The position numbers and the translations under genes were made by a program. This document shows, piece after piece, positions 35,969 through 48,212 of a DNA stretch of 64,000 nucleotides. This DNA comes from Asterochloris sp. CNOR1 (Eukaryota > Chlorophyta > Trebouxiophyceae > Trebouxiales > Trebouxiaceae): contig OZ017748.1 of the NCBI GenBank assembly GCA_963969365.1, positions 2,787,001-2,851,000 of the forward strand, given 5' to 3'. Within the stretch, counting starts at the first letter, position 1. Every line of letters begins with the position of its first letter. The notes below the pieces were generated by a model that ran no database searches, was not told where the DNA came from, and was given only the letters and a program-made list of their open reading frames with translations.

Positions 35969-38615
35969 ATGGGCTCCTCTAAAGGTGTGCTGAGCCCAGG
36001 CGAGCTCTGTGTGGGCAGAACAGCATTTTAACCTTGCCTGACTGTGCTGCAGGCAAGCCCACTGACCCCAAACTGCGGGAACAAGCCAAGGAGGTGAAAT
36101 GGACCCTTCATGCAGGCATCCCTGCATAAGGGCCTCAGAAGCTTGCATGCGGGGCCTTGCTGTTGCTGCCAGTTGCAGCTCCATCTGGACATGCTCTGCC
36201 TGCAGGAGGTCAAGGCTGGCGGGGAAGGGGGTGCTCCCGGTCAGTGGACAGCGAATAAGGCAATGAGGATGTCCAAAAAGGTGGGCACCCATGCAGTCTC
36301 GCTGGCGTTTTTCTGTTTGCCAGCACCATCCTCCCAGGGTGAGTGCGCCCTCAAAGCCAGCATGCATCATGGGCATGTGGCAGATGTGGTGGCCCAAGAG
36401 ACGCCTTTGACAGAGGCATCCATGCACAGCCATGTTGTGTCCTGTGTGCAGTATGAGGAGAAAGGAGGCGACTATGTCAAGGAGGGTGGCAGCAAGAACG
36501 AGCCCAAGAAGGGCAAGCCAGAGCCAGCAGACAAGGATGCTAAGGCTGCCAAGAAGGGAGCCAAAGTGGGTTTGTCATAGTCTACAGCACTCCTCAAGCT
36601 GATGCACATTGGTCTATACTAAATAGAGATGCTCATTCTAGCCACCTGGTGGGGACATGGGTGCAGAGTCAACAAATCACACGGCAGCAGCATTCTGTCA
36701 GACTTGTGGCCCAGGCTGCTGCCAGCTGTGGGGGGGCTTATGAGGACCTGGGCATGAGCAAGCTGTCCACATGCCCTGCTGAGCTCCATCATCCACAGTT
36801 CCCTTGCATAGGGCAAGTCAGCTGCAACGATTGCTGTAGGCTTGGTGGCTGAGTGCCTCCAACTGTCACGTCCTGCCCAGGATGTTCCTGCCACCCACAA
36901 GACCCTCACGCACCCTCGTACATGCAGAGCGCCACAGACAAGGCCACTGCGGTCAAGAAGACCCAGGAGACCAAGAAGAAGGCTGCGCCAAAGCGCAAGT
37001 CAGCTGCTGGCAAGGACGAGGGAGAGGACAAGTCCAAGAAGGCCACTCCCAAGAAGGCCACGCCCAAGAAGAAGCAGGGAGGCAAGAAGGGAGGGGACAA
37101 GAATGGCGAGGTGCTGAAGCAGTTCCAGCAGCATGTCAACATGGACGAGGATGAGCTCAAGGTGAGGCTGAGACGGTGCGGCAGGACCCACATGATGCAA
37201 TTGTTCCGGCACTGGTGGGACCCTGCCTGCCTGTCTTGGAAGCCAGAGACTGAGGCAATGTTCCTGTTCCAGCAATCAGCAGCATGTCACTAGGGAGGAG
37301 GATGAGCTTCAGGTGAGCATCTGCCGTCGTGCAGCTCCTGGGAATTCAGCTGTGCATCATACCGTGAGATCTGCACACTAGCTATATGTCAAGCTTACAA
37401 CAGCAGAGATTGCAGGCATTCGTCAGCAGTGCCTGGAGGCTGCTGCAGGCTTGGTCAGCCTGCCTGCTGGCAGCCAGAGTTCTGTTGACTGGCCCTGCTG
37501 CATAGCCTGAAGGTGCACGCTTGACAGATGATAGGGGCCTGCTGGTCTGGTGCTACAGAAGCTACAGGTGATGATGCGTGTAGCAGAGGAGTGCCTCTCT
37601 GCGGCCTTTATAAGGCGCTGCTTTTGGGGTGCACTCCGCCCATAGAGCCCATTGCCTGTCGTGCAGAAGTGGCTGGACTCACAGGAGAGCAAAGATGTTG
37701 GGTGGAACCCCTCAGGCGGCGAGAGTGTGGGACGCAAGGTGGGTGACGCAGTCTGCTGCAAGCCTTCTGTTCATGAAGAGCAGAGGTGCCGGTGAAAGAT
37801 GCATGTCGGTGCACCAGCCATTGGCATGTAGCTTCTTGGCAGCTCACACAGCAACAGCTGCTTGCGGTCTGTCCTCGGCATAAAACTGAGAGCAGTGCAT
37901 GTCCCTGCCTGCAGAGCGCCAAGCAGATCATTGAGCTGCTGGAGGTAAGCTTAACGATACTCTGTTCGCTGCCCGTGAGTGCTGACAGCAGTCCATCTCC
38001 CCTGATGCCGGCTGCTGCCAGGCCTGCAAACCTGCATGGGCCACAGCCCACACAGCCGCCCCTAGCTGCCCAGCAGCGCCTGCTGCAGGATTGCATGCTG
38101 GCCAAGCGGCAGAGCTCTATCGTTCCTGCTGGCTGTGAGCCAGTACCTGTTGCGCACCCTGCAGCTTGCAGAGTCCTGAGGTGTGCTGGCCTGCAGAAGG
38201 AGGAGTCGGACCTGACAGATGATGACATCGCCCACATGAAGCATGTCAATTCATACTGCAAGGTACAACTCTGGCATGCACAGGGGCTGTTACATTCAGG
38301 TGTTGTCAATGCTGCAGAAGTCCTTTGCTTTGCTCAGGTTGGCTTTCAGGCCCACCCTGGCCTAAGTTTGTCATCACTGCTTCTCCTGTGCGCCAGCTTG
38401 TAAGTGGTCCCTCACCTGCAGCGCCATCTGAAGCAGCGACCGAAGAAGGATGTGGAGAGCAGCAAGTGGCGCTATTCGCTGATGAACTGGTGAGCAGCAG
38501 GCTCAGCCCAAATTGTCGCAGTTTGTGCACCATCTGCATGTGCAGGCAGAACGCTCTCTACATCTGCTGCCTGCCTGCCTGCAGGGGCCATGACCCCCTC
38601 AAGAATGACAAGTGA
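35969..38615 (+). CDS. DUF5872-like N-terminus, Lys-rich linker and DUF3140 domain
   Basis: Ten exons close in phase to 248 residues: 35969-35984, 36053-36093, 36206-36280, 36452-36565, 36928-37161, 37667-37738, 37915-37944, 38197-38262, 38422-38489, 38585-38615. Residues 7 to about 60 (PTDPKLREQAKE, GGAPGQWTANKAMRMSKKYE) resemble the small DUF5872-type domain. A highly basic linker of H1 type follows (KKKAAPKRKSAAGKDEGED, SKKATPKKATPKKKQGGKK). The C-terminus is a full DUF3140: VNMDEDELK, WLDSQESKDVGW, ESVGRKSAKQIIELLE, DLTDDDIAHMKHVNSYCKRH and WRYSLMNWGHDPLKN. DUF3140 is known mainly from bacteria and some fungi and its role is unknown. The basic linker suggests DNA binding or a nuclear location (inference). 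The ATG begins the conserved part almost at once. Confidence 0.87.
37263..37316 (+). repeat. Decayed copy of the end of the preceding exon
   Basis: The end of the exon at 36928-37161 (GTTCCAGCAGCATGTCA, then GAGGATGAGCTCAAG and the GTGAG donor) is repeated about 140 bases downstream as GTTCCAGCAATCAGCAGCAT and then GAGGATGAGCTTCAGGTGAG. The copy has a small insertion and an in-frame TAG, so it is a relic. Even the donor site was copied. Confidence 0.7.
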
Positions 38616-38655
38616 TGACCTTGTGACTTGGCGCTCACAGCCAATGCTCAGCAAC

Positions 38656-38886
38656 CCTTGACTGATGGTCTTTACATATGCGAACATGGTCAGCATACCT
38701 CGAGCCACACCTGACATGCTCAACACCTCTTTTCCCATGAACTCGCTGAGCTGCACAGAACCACACCTTGACTGTTTCAACATGCATGGTCTGTACATGA
38801 TGGAACATTGCCAGCATACGTCGAGCCACAGCTAACATGGTCGACACCTCTCTTCCATGAAGTTCATGTGCTGCACAGACCCAACC
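38656..38886. repeat. Two-unit diverged tandem repeat after the DUF3140 gene
   Basis: Units of about 110 and 120 bases each begin CCTTGACTG and continue through similar CAGCATAC-TCGAGCCACA, TCAACACCTCT/TCGACACCTCT and CTGCACAGA segments in the same order. It lies in the spacer between two plus-strand genes and shows no supported coding frame. Confidence 0.65.
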
Positions 38887-39077
38887 CCAAAGCTTGATTT
38901 TAGAATCCTAACCTACATCTGTTCACGAGACAGCTATGCTTGCCTCAAATGTGACATGCGAATGCCAGCTCAGGAGGTGTGAGACATCATGCCCCTCTTG
39001 CAAGCGTCTCAGCAGGGTCAGCCGTCAAACAGCACGAGGTGCCAAATGGAGAGGGCACCAAATACTGTTTGCTGCAG

Positions 39078-40760
39078 GTCACTACTTTTGAGGGTCGCCA
39101 TCCTCAGCCACACAATGAACACCAGCTGAACTGGTCAATGTGTTGTGCAGAGCACACGCGTTACCTTCAAGAGGTTGCTGTGGCTGGGAGGCCGCAGGCA
39201 GAGAAAGTGGATGTGCTGCTGCGGGTGAGCCAAATGCCCTCCAGAGCCCAGCTGTGCTGCATGTTGGCCATACATTGTAAGCCTGTCGTGCTGCATATGC
39301 CAGGTGCTAGAAGCTCGCGGCGAGACAGCAGTCTCACCGGGGCAGCGGAGCAATCTGCACCCACTACTGGTGCCTTTGTCCCGTGCGCCCCCTGGGTCTG
39401 ACGGCGCGCCGCTGACATGCATGCTACGGCGAGTCAGTCTGTCAGGCAGTGGAGGTGCAGAGCGGGTGCGAGCCATTGCAGCAGTGACTGAATGGTGTTG
39501 GCACTGCCAGTGGCAGGCTCCCTGCGTACGGCTGAACAGGCTCATGCCACAGGGCGTTGGAGATGCAGCTCTGCAGGCAGAAACCTGACACCTTGGTGGT
39601 GCTGCAGGACATGCCTGTGGTGCAGATGGTGCCGGGCGCGCCCAATCTCAGGCTGCTGGCCCGCACTGTAGAGGAGTTCTTGCACAGGTCAGACTGCAGC
39701 CGCACCCTGCCGAAACCTTTGCACTTGTGACTTACAAGCCTTGCCGATTGGAGCACTGTGTCACCCCTCACAATCTGGTAGAGGTAGCACACCAGAGAAG
39801 TACCTGTCTTGTTGTGAGGCCTGCTGCGTATCATCCTCGCCTGACTTGCCACCGCCTGTACCTGTGCAGGGCCCTTGCAGAAGAGGACGTCTCAGGCGGT
39901 GCAGGGGCGGTGGCTGAGGCTGCCGGCTCCGATGGCCAGCAGCTGTACCAAGCAGGATCAGCTGGGGCCTCACTCAGTCTGGATGCTTACCTGACACGCC
40001 AGGCAGGCATGTATCCAGACGTGGCTGAGCGGTTGGTCAGAAACCACCTCAGCAAGGACGACACCATGTCAGCCCTCATCACAGCAGAGTGGTACATGCG
40101 CAAAAAGAATTTTGTGGGCTGGGGTCGGCCATATGAGTTTAACGCCCTGCTGTACCAGCGCCTGGGCAGGAGGGAAGAAGCAAGAGACAGCGTGAGCGAC
40201 AGTTATGGCAGTGCAATGTTTCCTGCCTGCCCAGGCGCAGCGTCAAGCCCTTCAGGCCGATGCAGAACAGCTGACTCATGTGCAGTGACAGTACGTGCTG
40301 CAGTATCGAGCTGACGCTCCAGCTGCACATGACCTGCAGCAGGTGTTCACATGTAGATCGTGGCCCTGGAATGCTGCCTCAAAAAGGCAAGACAAGCCAC
40401 ATCCCAGACTGTGAGTTTAGCTGCATTGTTGTGCATCTGCAGGCTAAGATGGCGCTGCTCATGCCATGGTGGACGCTCGAGTCTGGGCCCGAGTCTATGA
40501 AGGCTTTGGCTGGCCTCTCAGGGGATGCAGCAAGAATAAGCTTTCTTCTGAATGAACAGACCTCTGCAGCAAATGGTAGACTTCCTCCTGGAGCAATCTC
40601 AGTGAAAGATGCCAGGCAGGTGGCTTTAGAACAGGGAGACATCCTCCTGAACAGTGCAGCAGCTGGAGAAACAGATTGGAACTCTATACGACCTGCCCTT
40701 GCAGACAAGTATCGGATGGCAGGCCTTTCAGAAGTGGCAGATTTTGTGTTGGCAGCATGA
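39078..40760 (+). CDS. Conserved green-lineage protein with helical, TPR-like C-terminus
   Basis: Well-supported exons are 39304-39432, 39569-39687, 39870-40191 and 40443-40760, in phase with each other. An earlier exon ends at 39224 (AGRPQAEKVDVLLR). The true start lies upstream and is unresolved. Conserved-looking stretches are LHPLLVPLSRAP, DTLVVLQDMPVVQMVPGAPN, LDAYLTRQAGMYPDVAERLV, MSALITAEWYMRKKNFVGWG, RPYEFNALLYQRLGRREEAR and MALLMPWWTLESGPESM. I recall similar sequences among uncharacterised plant plastid proteins but will not name one. The repeated helix pairs look like tetratricopeptide-type packing. Function unknown. It ends 240 bases from the end of the convergent SNF2-like gene. 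Confidence 0.65.
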
Positions 40761-40928
40761 GCTGCAGGAGGAATTGTGAGGGAACCCTGAGAGGCAGCTC
40801 ATCTGTGTCAAATCATTTGTGGCATACATTGAACCTTCATGTCTACTGCATCCTCGACAGGCTCAATGGCAAATCTTGCAGCTATTGAGTTGAAGAGACA
40901 ATGCAGAGATGGCCACAAATGCTTGACA

Positions 40929-41134
40929 AAAGACATGAGCACCCTGACAAAGGGGCAGTGAGAGTGGCCTGCACTGAACCTTCAGTTCCGTTGCATCCTA
41001 GTTGGGTTCAATGATGAGCTCCTGCAGCCAGTGACATGAACAAAGGTTGCCATGATTGCTGACAGTTGTTGGGAACAGACATGGCTCAAACCAGACATGA
41101 ACACCCTTTCCAAGGGGCAGCAAGAATGGCTCAC
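40929..41134. repeat. Duplicated segment of about 40 bp near the 3' end of the SNF2-like gene
   Basis: AGACATGAGCACCCTGACAA (near 40930) and AGACATGAACACCCTTTCCA (near 41095) are each followed by AGGGGCAG and a GAGTGGC/GAATGGC end. One copy is intergenic, the other in the last intron of the SNF2-like gene. Confidence 0.55.
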
Positions 41135-44100
41135 CTTGCAGATGTGGGCAGTGACTGCAAACTTGGTTGCATAGTGTTCATCGAAGCTGGAGCTAATGCC
41201 CATCAGGCTGAATAGGACTTTCAGATCGTCAGTGCGGCCAGCCTTGCACAGCCTGTGCTCTCCAAGCAGCCACTTGCTTTGCGCAAAGAGCAGGCCCAAT
41301 CTGGCCGCAGCAGGGCTGCTGGCCTGCAGCACAGGCACTTTCAGGCATGGCGCCAACTTAGCAGACAGTAGCAAGCAGACCTGGAGTGCTCTCACCTGCG
41401 GCGCAGCTTTATGCACATCATCCACCTGCAGCTACATGAACAGGTCTTAGCAAGCGGCAAGCAAAGATGCAGAGCCTCAACATTCCGGCAAGGTGCCCCC
41501 GCAGGTTTCGACTGCCTACCACAACCCTGTGCCAGTGGATCCTGTTCAGCACGGCAGAGAAGCATGTCTGTCCAGCACTGCTGTCTTTCAGTGCACTGTG
41601 AGTGGCCAGGACCACGTCAAAGGATGCTATGTGCGCAAAGCTGTCCGCGGGGCCCCTGCCTGCAGTCATGAATGAGGCATGCTGGAGCCAGGACTGGTTG
41701 CAGGCCACACAGTAGAACGCCATTCAGGACAGCAGCCTCAGCCTGTTCAATGCCAGCTTGCAAAGTGCAGGCAGGCTCAGCCACAATTGCTGCTAAGGTA
41801 GGAAGAACAGCCTCACAAAAGCCAGGTCACATTCAATATAGGCGCAGCCCCTCACTGTGCAGCTTCAGGACTTTTAGTGGCTGCCTGAGGGGGCCTGCCT
41901 CAGACAGCTGCAGATCCCATTCATTCAGCATGCAGCTGGCCACCAGGATCAGCGTGCCTCCATGCACGAGGGGAGGCTGGGAAGTGACCTGCAACAGGTG
42001 GGAGGGGATCGCTTGTAGCTGTGTGACTGAGACAGGGCAGTGACCCGCTGCAGAGCTCTGGTGCAGTTTTCTGGAAGGGCAGCAGTTTTGGCAGCATTGA
42101 TGCTGTACCTGGCATAACATCCTGAGGGCCATGCACAAGAGGAGGTGTGACGGTGACCAGCAGGCATGAGTGCATGACATGCAGCTGCATATCGCTGCCA
42201 GGCATTCGAGCACAACCCAGACAGTAATCAGCAGCACATGGCACAGCATCCTCTGCACCCCTCCAGCCAATTTTGGCTGGCGCCCATACATGTCAGATAC
42301 TTGTACACTAGTTGGTCAGACATACGAGTCTGTATGTCTTGGCATGGCATTAGCTGCAGCAGGCTGCTTGACAGCCATTGCCGCCAAGCTCTGCCTTGAC
42401 CCTCACTGAGCTGCCGTCTGCGCCCTGCACCGTCTTGACTGCGCCATCGGCGGGCTGGTGCCTGGTGCCCCTGCGCCAGCTGTCATGGCACGGCGAGGTA
42501 GCCAGCAGCACCAGCAGGGCCATCATCCTAGCATGCCCACCTGGCATCTGGAGCTTCCCACCTGCAGGCATGACACTCGGAGAAGGTTATTGCACCAGGA
42601 ACAGCTCCCTGCAAAGGCGCAAGCTGCTGATGAGCTGATTGGAGTGGCCATCTGAGCAATCACCGACCAAAGCACAATGTAGGGCCATCAGACACTGCCC
42701 GTTCTCGGGGCCTTGTACAGGCTGAGTCTGCAGCCTGACACATGTCCAAGGCCACCACATGCAGCCCACCTGTCTGGTTGATGATGGGCAGGCTGCTGAG
42801 GCTCAATTCTTCCTGGGTGCCGCACTGCAGCACCTCCAGCAGGGGGCTGTAGTATGCTGTGCGCCTGCTGTTGGCACTACCCTCTGATGGGCACAGGGCT
42901 GCCCACAGAGTCTGCCAGCTTGCCCTGCCTGGTGCTTCCAGTGCCTGCATCCTGTTTATGGCCTGCATCTGTGGACATCACTCATGTAGGCCCCCTGGAA
43001 CAGGGATCATGGCCCATCGGCTTCACTGTGCTGAACTAAGAGTAAATACATGCCTTATGTCCTAGTGCTGGCCAGCCCTTCTGTGTATTGACCTGCTCCA
43101 GTGCAATTTCAGTCTGCATCAGTCTCATTCATCAAGATCTGGCTGGCGGGCACAACAGCTGCCCACCTTCAGCAGGGATCTGGGGATTGTGCACTGCACC
43201 AGAGCCTGCAGGGCCTCCGCATCCACCGTGTTCACTCTATGCTGGCTGGTGGCTGCCTGGCAGAGCTCCCTGATGGAATTGCTTAGGCACTGGTGCTGCT
43301 TGGTCGCCGTGAGCTTGGGCCAGGAGGTCCCTCTGGGAAGACCTTCAGGAAGTGCAGGTCTGCTTTGCTCAAGATGCAGCTGCCATGCTCAGCGTGAAGC
43401 ACAAGCTACATGTGCCTTGCACAAGTGCAGGGCCTGGCAGCGGGGCCTTGCAGCAGAGTGCACCATCCAGTGAGCAGCACAGCTGCCATTAGCAGTCTGC
43501 AGGCAGTTGAAGGTGTCAGCAGATGCTCACTCTTGCGCAGCACAGCCTTGGCTGCATCTGCTCCAGAGGCCAGCGCTGCCACAGCAACTGCTGTGCTGTG
43601 GGCCTGCATGCTGTCCATGGCCTGCACAAGCCTAGGCAGCGCTGGGCATGCCTTGGCTGTGAGCTGCAGGCTGCCGTCCTGCTCCCCCAAGATCAGGCAG
43701 TCCACTTGCAGCACTGCACCTGTCTCAACCTGCTGGGCCACAGTCCATTGTGCCTTGACCTGCAGGCGCACAATAGGGTGGTCCAACAGAACTGCAACAA
43801 CACACAAGCCATTCACTGCCCGACCTCTTTGCTGTAAGGTGCCTTCTGCTGAGCAAAGCTCCAGAATATCGGCTGTTGAGCAGCCAGGGCAGGGGTGCAT
43901 GAAAAGATGCCCCTGAGTTGAAGCTGCTGGGCTCAGAGGCAGGTTAGCCTGGTGAAACAGCAACTGTGAGGTAAACGCCCGCCTGCAGCAGCAAGGCAGC
44001 GGAGTTCACACGCCATAGGCACCCAGACCGGACTGATGTCAGGCAGCACCTGACAGGCGGCCTCAAGCCGCCTGCACATGCCTTACTGGCGACCCAGCAG

Positions 44101-47017
44101 GCAGGCACTGTGCTGCCACAGACAGGCGCATCGCAGCACCTCTGCAGCCTAGCAGCATGTCAAGCTATGACTGGAAGGCAATTTGGTCCACAAGTCTGCA
44201 GAGAACCTGCCAGCGCAGCAGTCCAGCAGCACACAGTGCCTCATGAAATAGTGGAAGCAGCCTGGCTCCCAGCACCCACCCTGCTGGAGATGCCTGCTAG
44301 TGCTTCAGCTGTCTCAGCTGCAGCCGTGTCTCTGGGGCTGACCACCCCGCTCTGCAAACACTGCAGCAGCATTGCTGCACTGTTGTTACGGTGATCCCTG
44401 GGGTCCAGGTACGCCGCCAAGCCGCTGTCATCATGCCTGCAGAGCCAGCAGATCGATGAGGCAGCATTTACATGCTGCAGTGCAAGCAAGCGATAGGCGC
44501 TTGCAAGTGTTGTGAGTGGTGTCAGGCAAAGAGTGTTCATGTAAAAGCAATGGCAAAAAGGCTGCAGGGTTGGGCGTGCTGGTAGAAGACAGCCAGGCAG
44601 CATAGAAATGTGCTCTAGGCTGTGCTGCACCTGAGCAGGGGAAAAGAGAGCCGTCCCAGCTGGTGGCCGCCCATGGACGTGTCAGGCTTGCTCCAAAGCT
44701 GCAGGCATGCCTCATGCAGTGGCGGCTGGAGTTGTTCCTGTGCAGGGTAGCACTAAACCTCAGTCTCAGGATTGGACTACAGCTCCTGGTGCAGAGGGCT
44801 TGTGGTAAAAATATGGAAGAGCTTGGCCGAGGCATGCCTAGAGATGCAGCTGGCAGGCTGCCACCACAAGCCAGTCCATGGCCTTCAAATGTGGCAGGCT
44901 GGCTGTGCGGCAAGCACAACTAGAGTGCCTGGCAGTGCCACAGACAAAGAGGTTGCTGTCACTCAATGCAGATGGCATATGCTCAAGAGCAAACTTGAGA
45001 ATGCTGATTTGTGCAACCAGAGAGGGCGGCGCACATGGCAGGTACATGAAAGGCTTCAGCCATTTCAGCCATTTTCAGCACTGCTGAAGCAAATCGGGTT
45101 AGGATCACTGCGCGTGGCAAGCATGCAGAATGTCCACGTAGTCCCATGAGCATGCTGACCTGTGCCAGCTGAGAGAAGCTCTGCAGGTACTGCAGGAAGA
45201 GGCTATGAGCCCCTTCCAGCTGGGCACATAAATGCAGCAGCTGTCCACATTGCTGGGCTGAAAAGTGCTCTGCTGCACGCATTATGGTCGCTCTGGTTTG
45301 CTCTGGGTCCACTAAAACCTGCCTGCTGTACTCCCCTGCTGCGCAAGGGCCTGAGCTGATGCCGTTGGTCGCTGTCCCAGAGGCGGCAGTGCCTGTTTTG
45401 CCGACTTGTGCACCGTCACTGCCGCTGCCTGCTGCTGCTGCAGCTGCCAAAGCAGAGGCCTTGGTTGCCCGGCGCTTGCGGAGTATGGTGGCACTGCTAG
45501 GTGCCTTCCTCTTACGCGTCGCTGTGGGCTTGACAGGTGCAGGGACAGAGCCCACGCCATCGGCCAGCTGTGGCATAAGGCCAGTGCGCACCACAGCGCT
45601 GCTGAGCAGATGGATCATGCTGCCTTCCATCAGCCTGAGCAGGTCAGCAATGCCCGCCTGAGTGAGGGGCAAGCACAGCTTGAGCCTGACTGCAGCAACC
45701 GGGCATAGCAGCGCTGCTGCCGTCGCAGCTGGGGCCCCAGGGACAGTTGCACCTGGCATCCCTTTCGTGACGTGCCTTTGAGGCTGCGTCTGCAGCCAAG
45801 CCTGGGAGGTGGCAGCAGGTGCGCTGCTGCTTCCATCAGCAGGCACAGGCGCAGCGTGCATGAGGATGCCACTGGGCAGGCTGTTGCCACTGGGTGCGCT
45901 GCAAACCTGCAGGCTGCCCAGAAACCCCAGCTGGCTCATAGGTGTGGTGGCCATGCTGGCAGCTGTAACAAGAAGCCTGCTGCCACTGCCGCTGGAGCCT
46001 GCAGGCTGGGCCCTCTGCCCTGAGGTGGGTGGGCTGCATTCACAGGAGGCCTGGCCGAGCTTCCGATGCCCAGGTGTCCTGCCATGGCTGCCGCCTAGCA
46101 GGCTGCTGAGCTGGGTCCTGTCAAGCGGAGACAGAAGGCTTTTGAGTGAGATCATGGGAGGGCTGCTGATTGTCGGCTGTGCTGCCTCAACAGCTGGTGC
46201 TCCTGCATTGCAGAGGGTGCAGAACACAGATGGGACTATGGCCTGAATAGCGAGAGACCACAGCCGATCTGTGTTTTGCTGCCTGCACAGCATGTATGCC
46301 TGCATTGAGCCAGCGAGGCATGGCGCTTTGTCAGGTGTAGCGGCCTGCTCATGGCGAGGGTGGTACAGCACCCTGCTTGCGGCCAATGTGCCGGCTCCAC
46401 CACTGCTCTACCTGCTGCATAGCAACTGCAAAGGTTCACTGTGTGCAGCAGCGGGCAACTCATTGCTGGCTGTGCTGTCTCAACGGCAGTGACCTGAGAG
46501 CACAGCATGTGGTGCAGCCTTGCTGGGGCTGCATGGTGCAGCCCAGTGTGCGCTTCCATTCTGACAGTGGCGTAGATTGACATCTCAGGCGAGCAATGCT
46601 CAGGACGCGGGCACCCTGCAACCTCGATACTGAAACCACCTCATACCACTCCTTACCTGTAATTGCTGGAGGCGTCTCTGCTGGCGTGGTCACAAGTGGT
46701 ATACCCTGCCGCTGCCCATGTTTATGGTCTGCACTGTCTGCCTGGCTGGCCAGGTCCTGCTGGCTGGGGGCTGGGAGTCTTAAGGCACTCCAGGCTGGGC
46801 CTGCCTGTGTTGCTACTGCGCTGCCTGAGGTCTCGGCCGGTTTCTGGGAGGTGAAGCCCAGGCTCTCAGCCCTGACCAGTGGCAGGCGGTGCATAGAGTT
46901 GAGCAGGAGGTGTGGGGTGTGCAGCTGCGAGGCTGCCTCAGGCTGTGGGACCACGACTGGGCTCTGGCTTGGGTGCAGCCCAGGTGAGGCAGTAGCGCTG
47001 GCGCCTGATCCCATCAT
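40998..47017 (-). CDS. Degenerate, truncated SNF2-like protein
   Basis: The C-terminal third follows the first RecA lobe of Rad5/HLTF-like SNF2 proteins in order. It has YYSPLLEVLQ before motif I; GGKLQMPGGHARMMALL where GG..(E)PGLGKT is expected; VHGGTLILVASCMLNEWDLQ (motif Ia region); FDVVLATHSALKD and LNRIHWHRV; then DDVH for the DEAH box. KWLLGEHRLCKAGRTDDLKV follows where LTGTPxxNxxDDL belongs. The chain then ends with ELIIEPN and a stop at 40998-41000, so the second lobe is missing. Upstream exons (47017 to about 43400) encode a low-complexity N-terminus with a basic stretch (ATRKRKAPSSATILRKRRAT) and helical parts (QQCGQLLHLCAQLEGAHSLF). I join them because all lie on one strand without interruption, but the N-terminal half could be a separate gene. 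Confidence 0.55.
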
Positions 47018-48212
47018 GCTTGCCAGCAGTAGATCACCTGCTCAGGGGTCACACAGGCGACCTGTCAGATCTGACCGGAGCAACTCCTGGGCACATTCGG
47101 CGGGAAGCACGACATTCAGCAGTCAACTATTCGCTTTTCTCGGAGAGCTGTGTTCCCATCTGCTGCACTGAGTGGATCACTGCTGCTGCTTGCCGGGCTT
47201 CAGTAGGAAATGGTGCGGGTGGGCATGGTGCCATGCGGGTGTCCAGCCGGAGTAAAGGGATGACCCCGCCCCTGCCAACCTGCCGGACCACGATGAGGTC
47301 TGCAAGGCATCCATCTAGGTCTTAATTTAAGACCTTTAGATAGAAGACTCTTAAATGCTGTCAAACAGACATAGTCTGAAATGGGGTACTTGCCAATCCA
47401 GCAGAATCAAGGGCACGGTGCACTTGAGGTACAGCCTCCTCTGATGCAGGAAGATCCTGCACAGCCATGATCATGACACCTCCTATAACAACGCCTGTAT
47501 CTGCCAGGAGTTCTGGCCACTGTTGCCCACGTCCATTCCAAGCAACTGCACCAGGTGAGCACGCTGTGCTTGGAGGCCGCGTCTGCCGTTAGATCTGCTT
47601 GCAGCAGAGTCACATCTTTACCCCTGCGGCATGGGAGCATGCTTGTTCAAGAACCCTGACCCTGAAGGTGTTATGTCCTGCAGAAGCCCTCTGAAGCATT
47701 AGTCTCGATGGTGATTGAGCAGGCAGCCGCCATTGGCAGGTCTTGGCACCCTGCGGGCTGCTGTAATAGACCACTGCACAATGCCTGCTCCCTGACCAGC
47801 ACCAGCTCACCATAAAAACCTTTGAAAGAGTATATATCCCTCATCTGTGCTAATGCTGCTGCCAAACCCCAGCAAGGTAAGAGGAGAACATGCTTTGGGG
47901 TCTCAGCACTATACACAGTGACCTATATCTGATTGTGTAGAGCAAGAGGGACGTAGCCAGTTGTTGCTCAGAGCCGGCCAGCAGAGATTGCTTCGAAGCA
48001 GCCTGTGACATGAGATCATACAGGTTAACTATCATCTGTCTGATCGCGCCCTCAGGCCCTTAGCTGCTCACTTGGAGGCTATCTTGGACCATTCCAGGTA
48101 ATTGACGCCCTCATCATCAGGTCTCGAGGAAACTTTGCAGCCAACCGCCAGCTGATCAGTGTGTTGCAGTCAATCTTCGGTTCATGCAGCCAGTCTCTCA
48201 CTAGCACGTCGC
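47018..48212. other. Long divergent intergenic region upstream of CDC14
   Basis: About 1.2 kb between the SNF2-like start (minus) and the CDC14 start (plus). Short frames occur but none shows splice-consistent coding. It contains the palindrome at 47317-47335, around which the sequence is A+T-richer than its surroundings. An untranslated or weakly conserved 5' part of CDC14 could lie in the right half. Confidence 0.4.
47317..47335. repeat. Palindrome with 9-bp arms
   Basis: AGGTCTTAA and TTAAGACCT are exact reverse complements separated by one T. It sits in the A+T-richer middle of the SNF2-like/CDC14 intergenic region. Confidence 0.6.
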
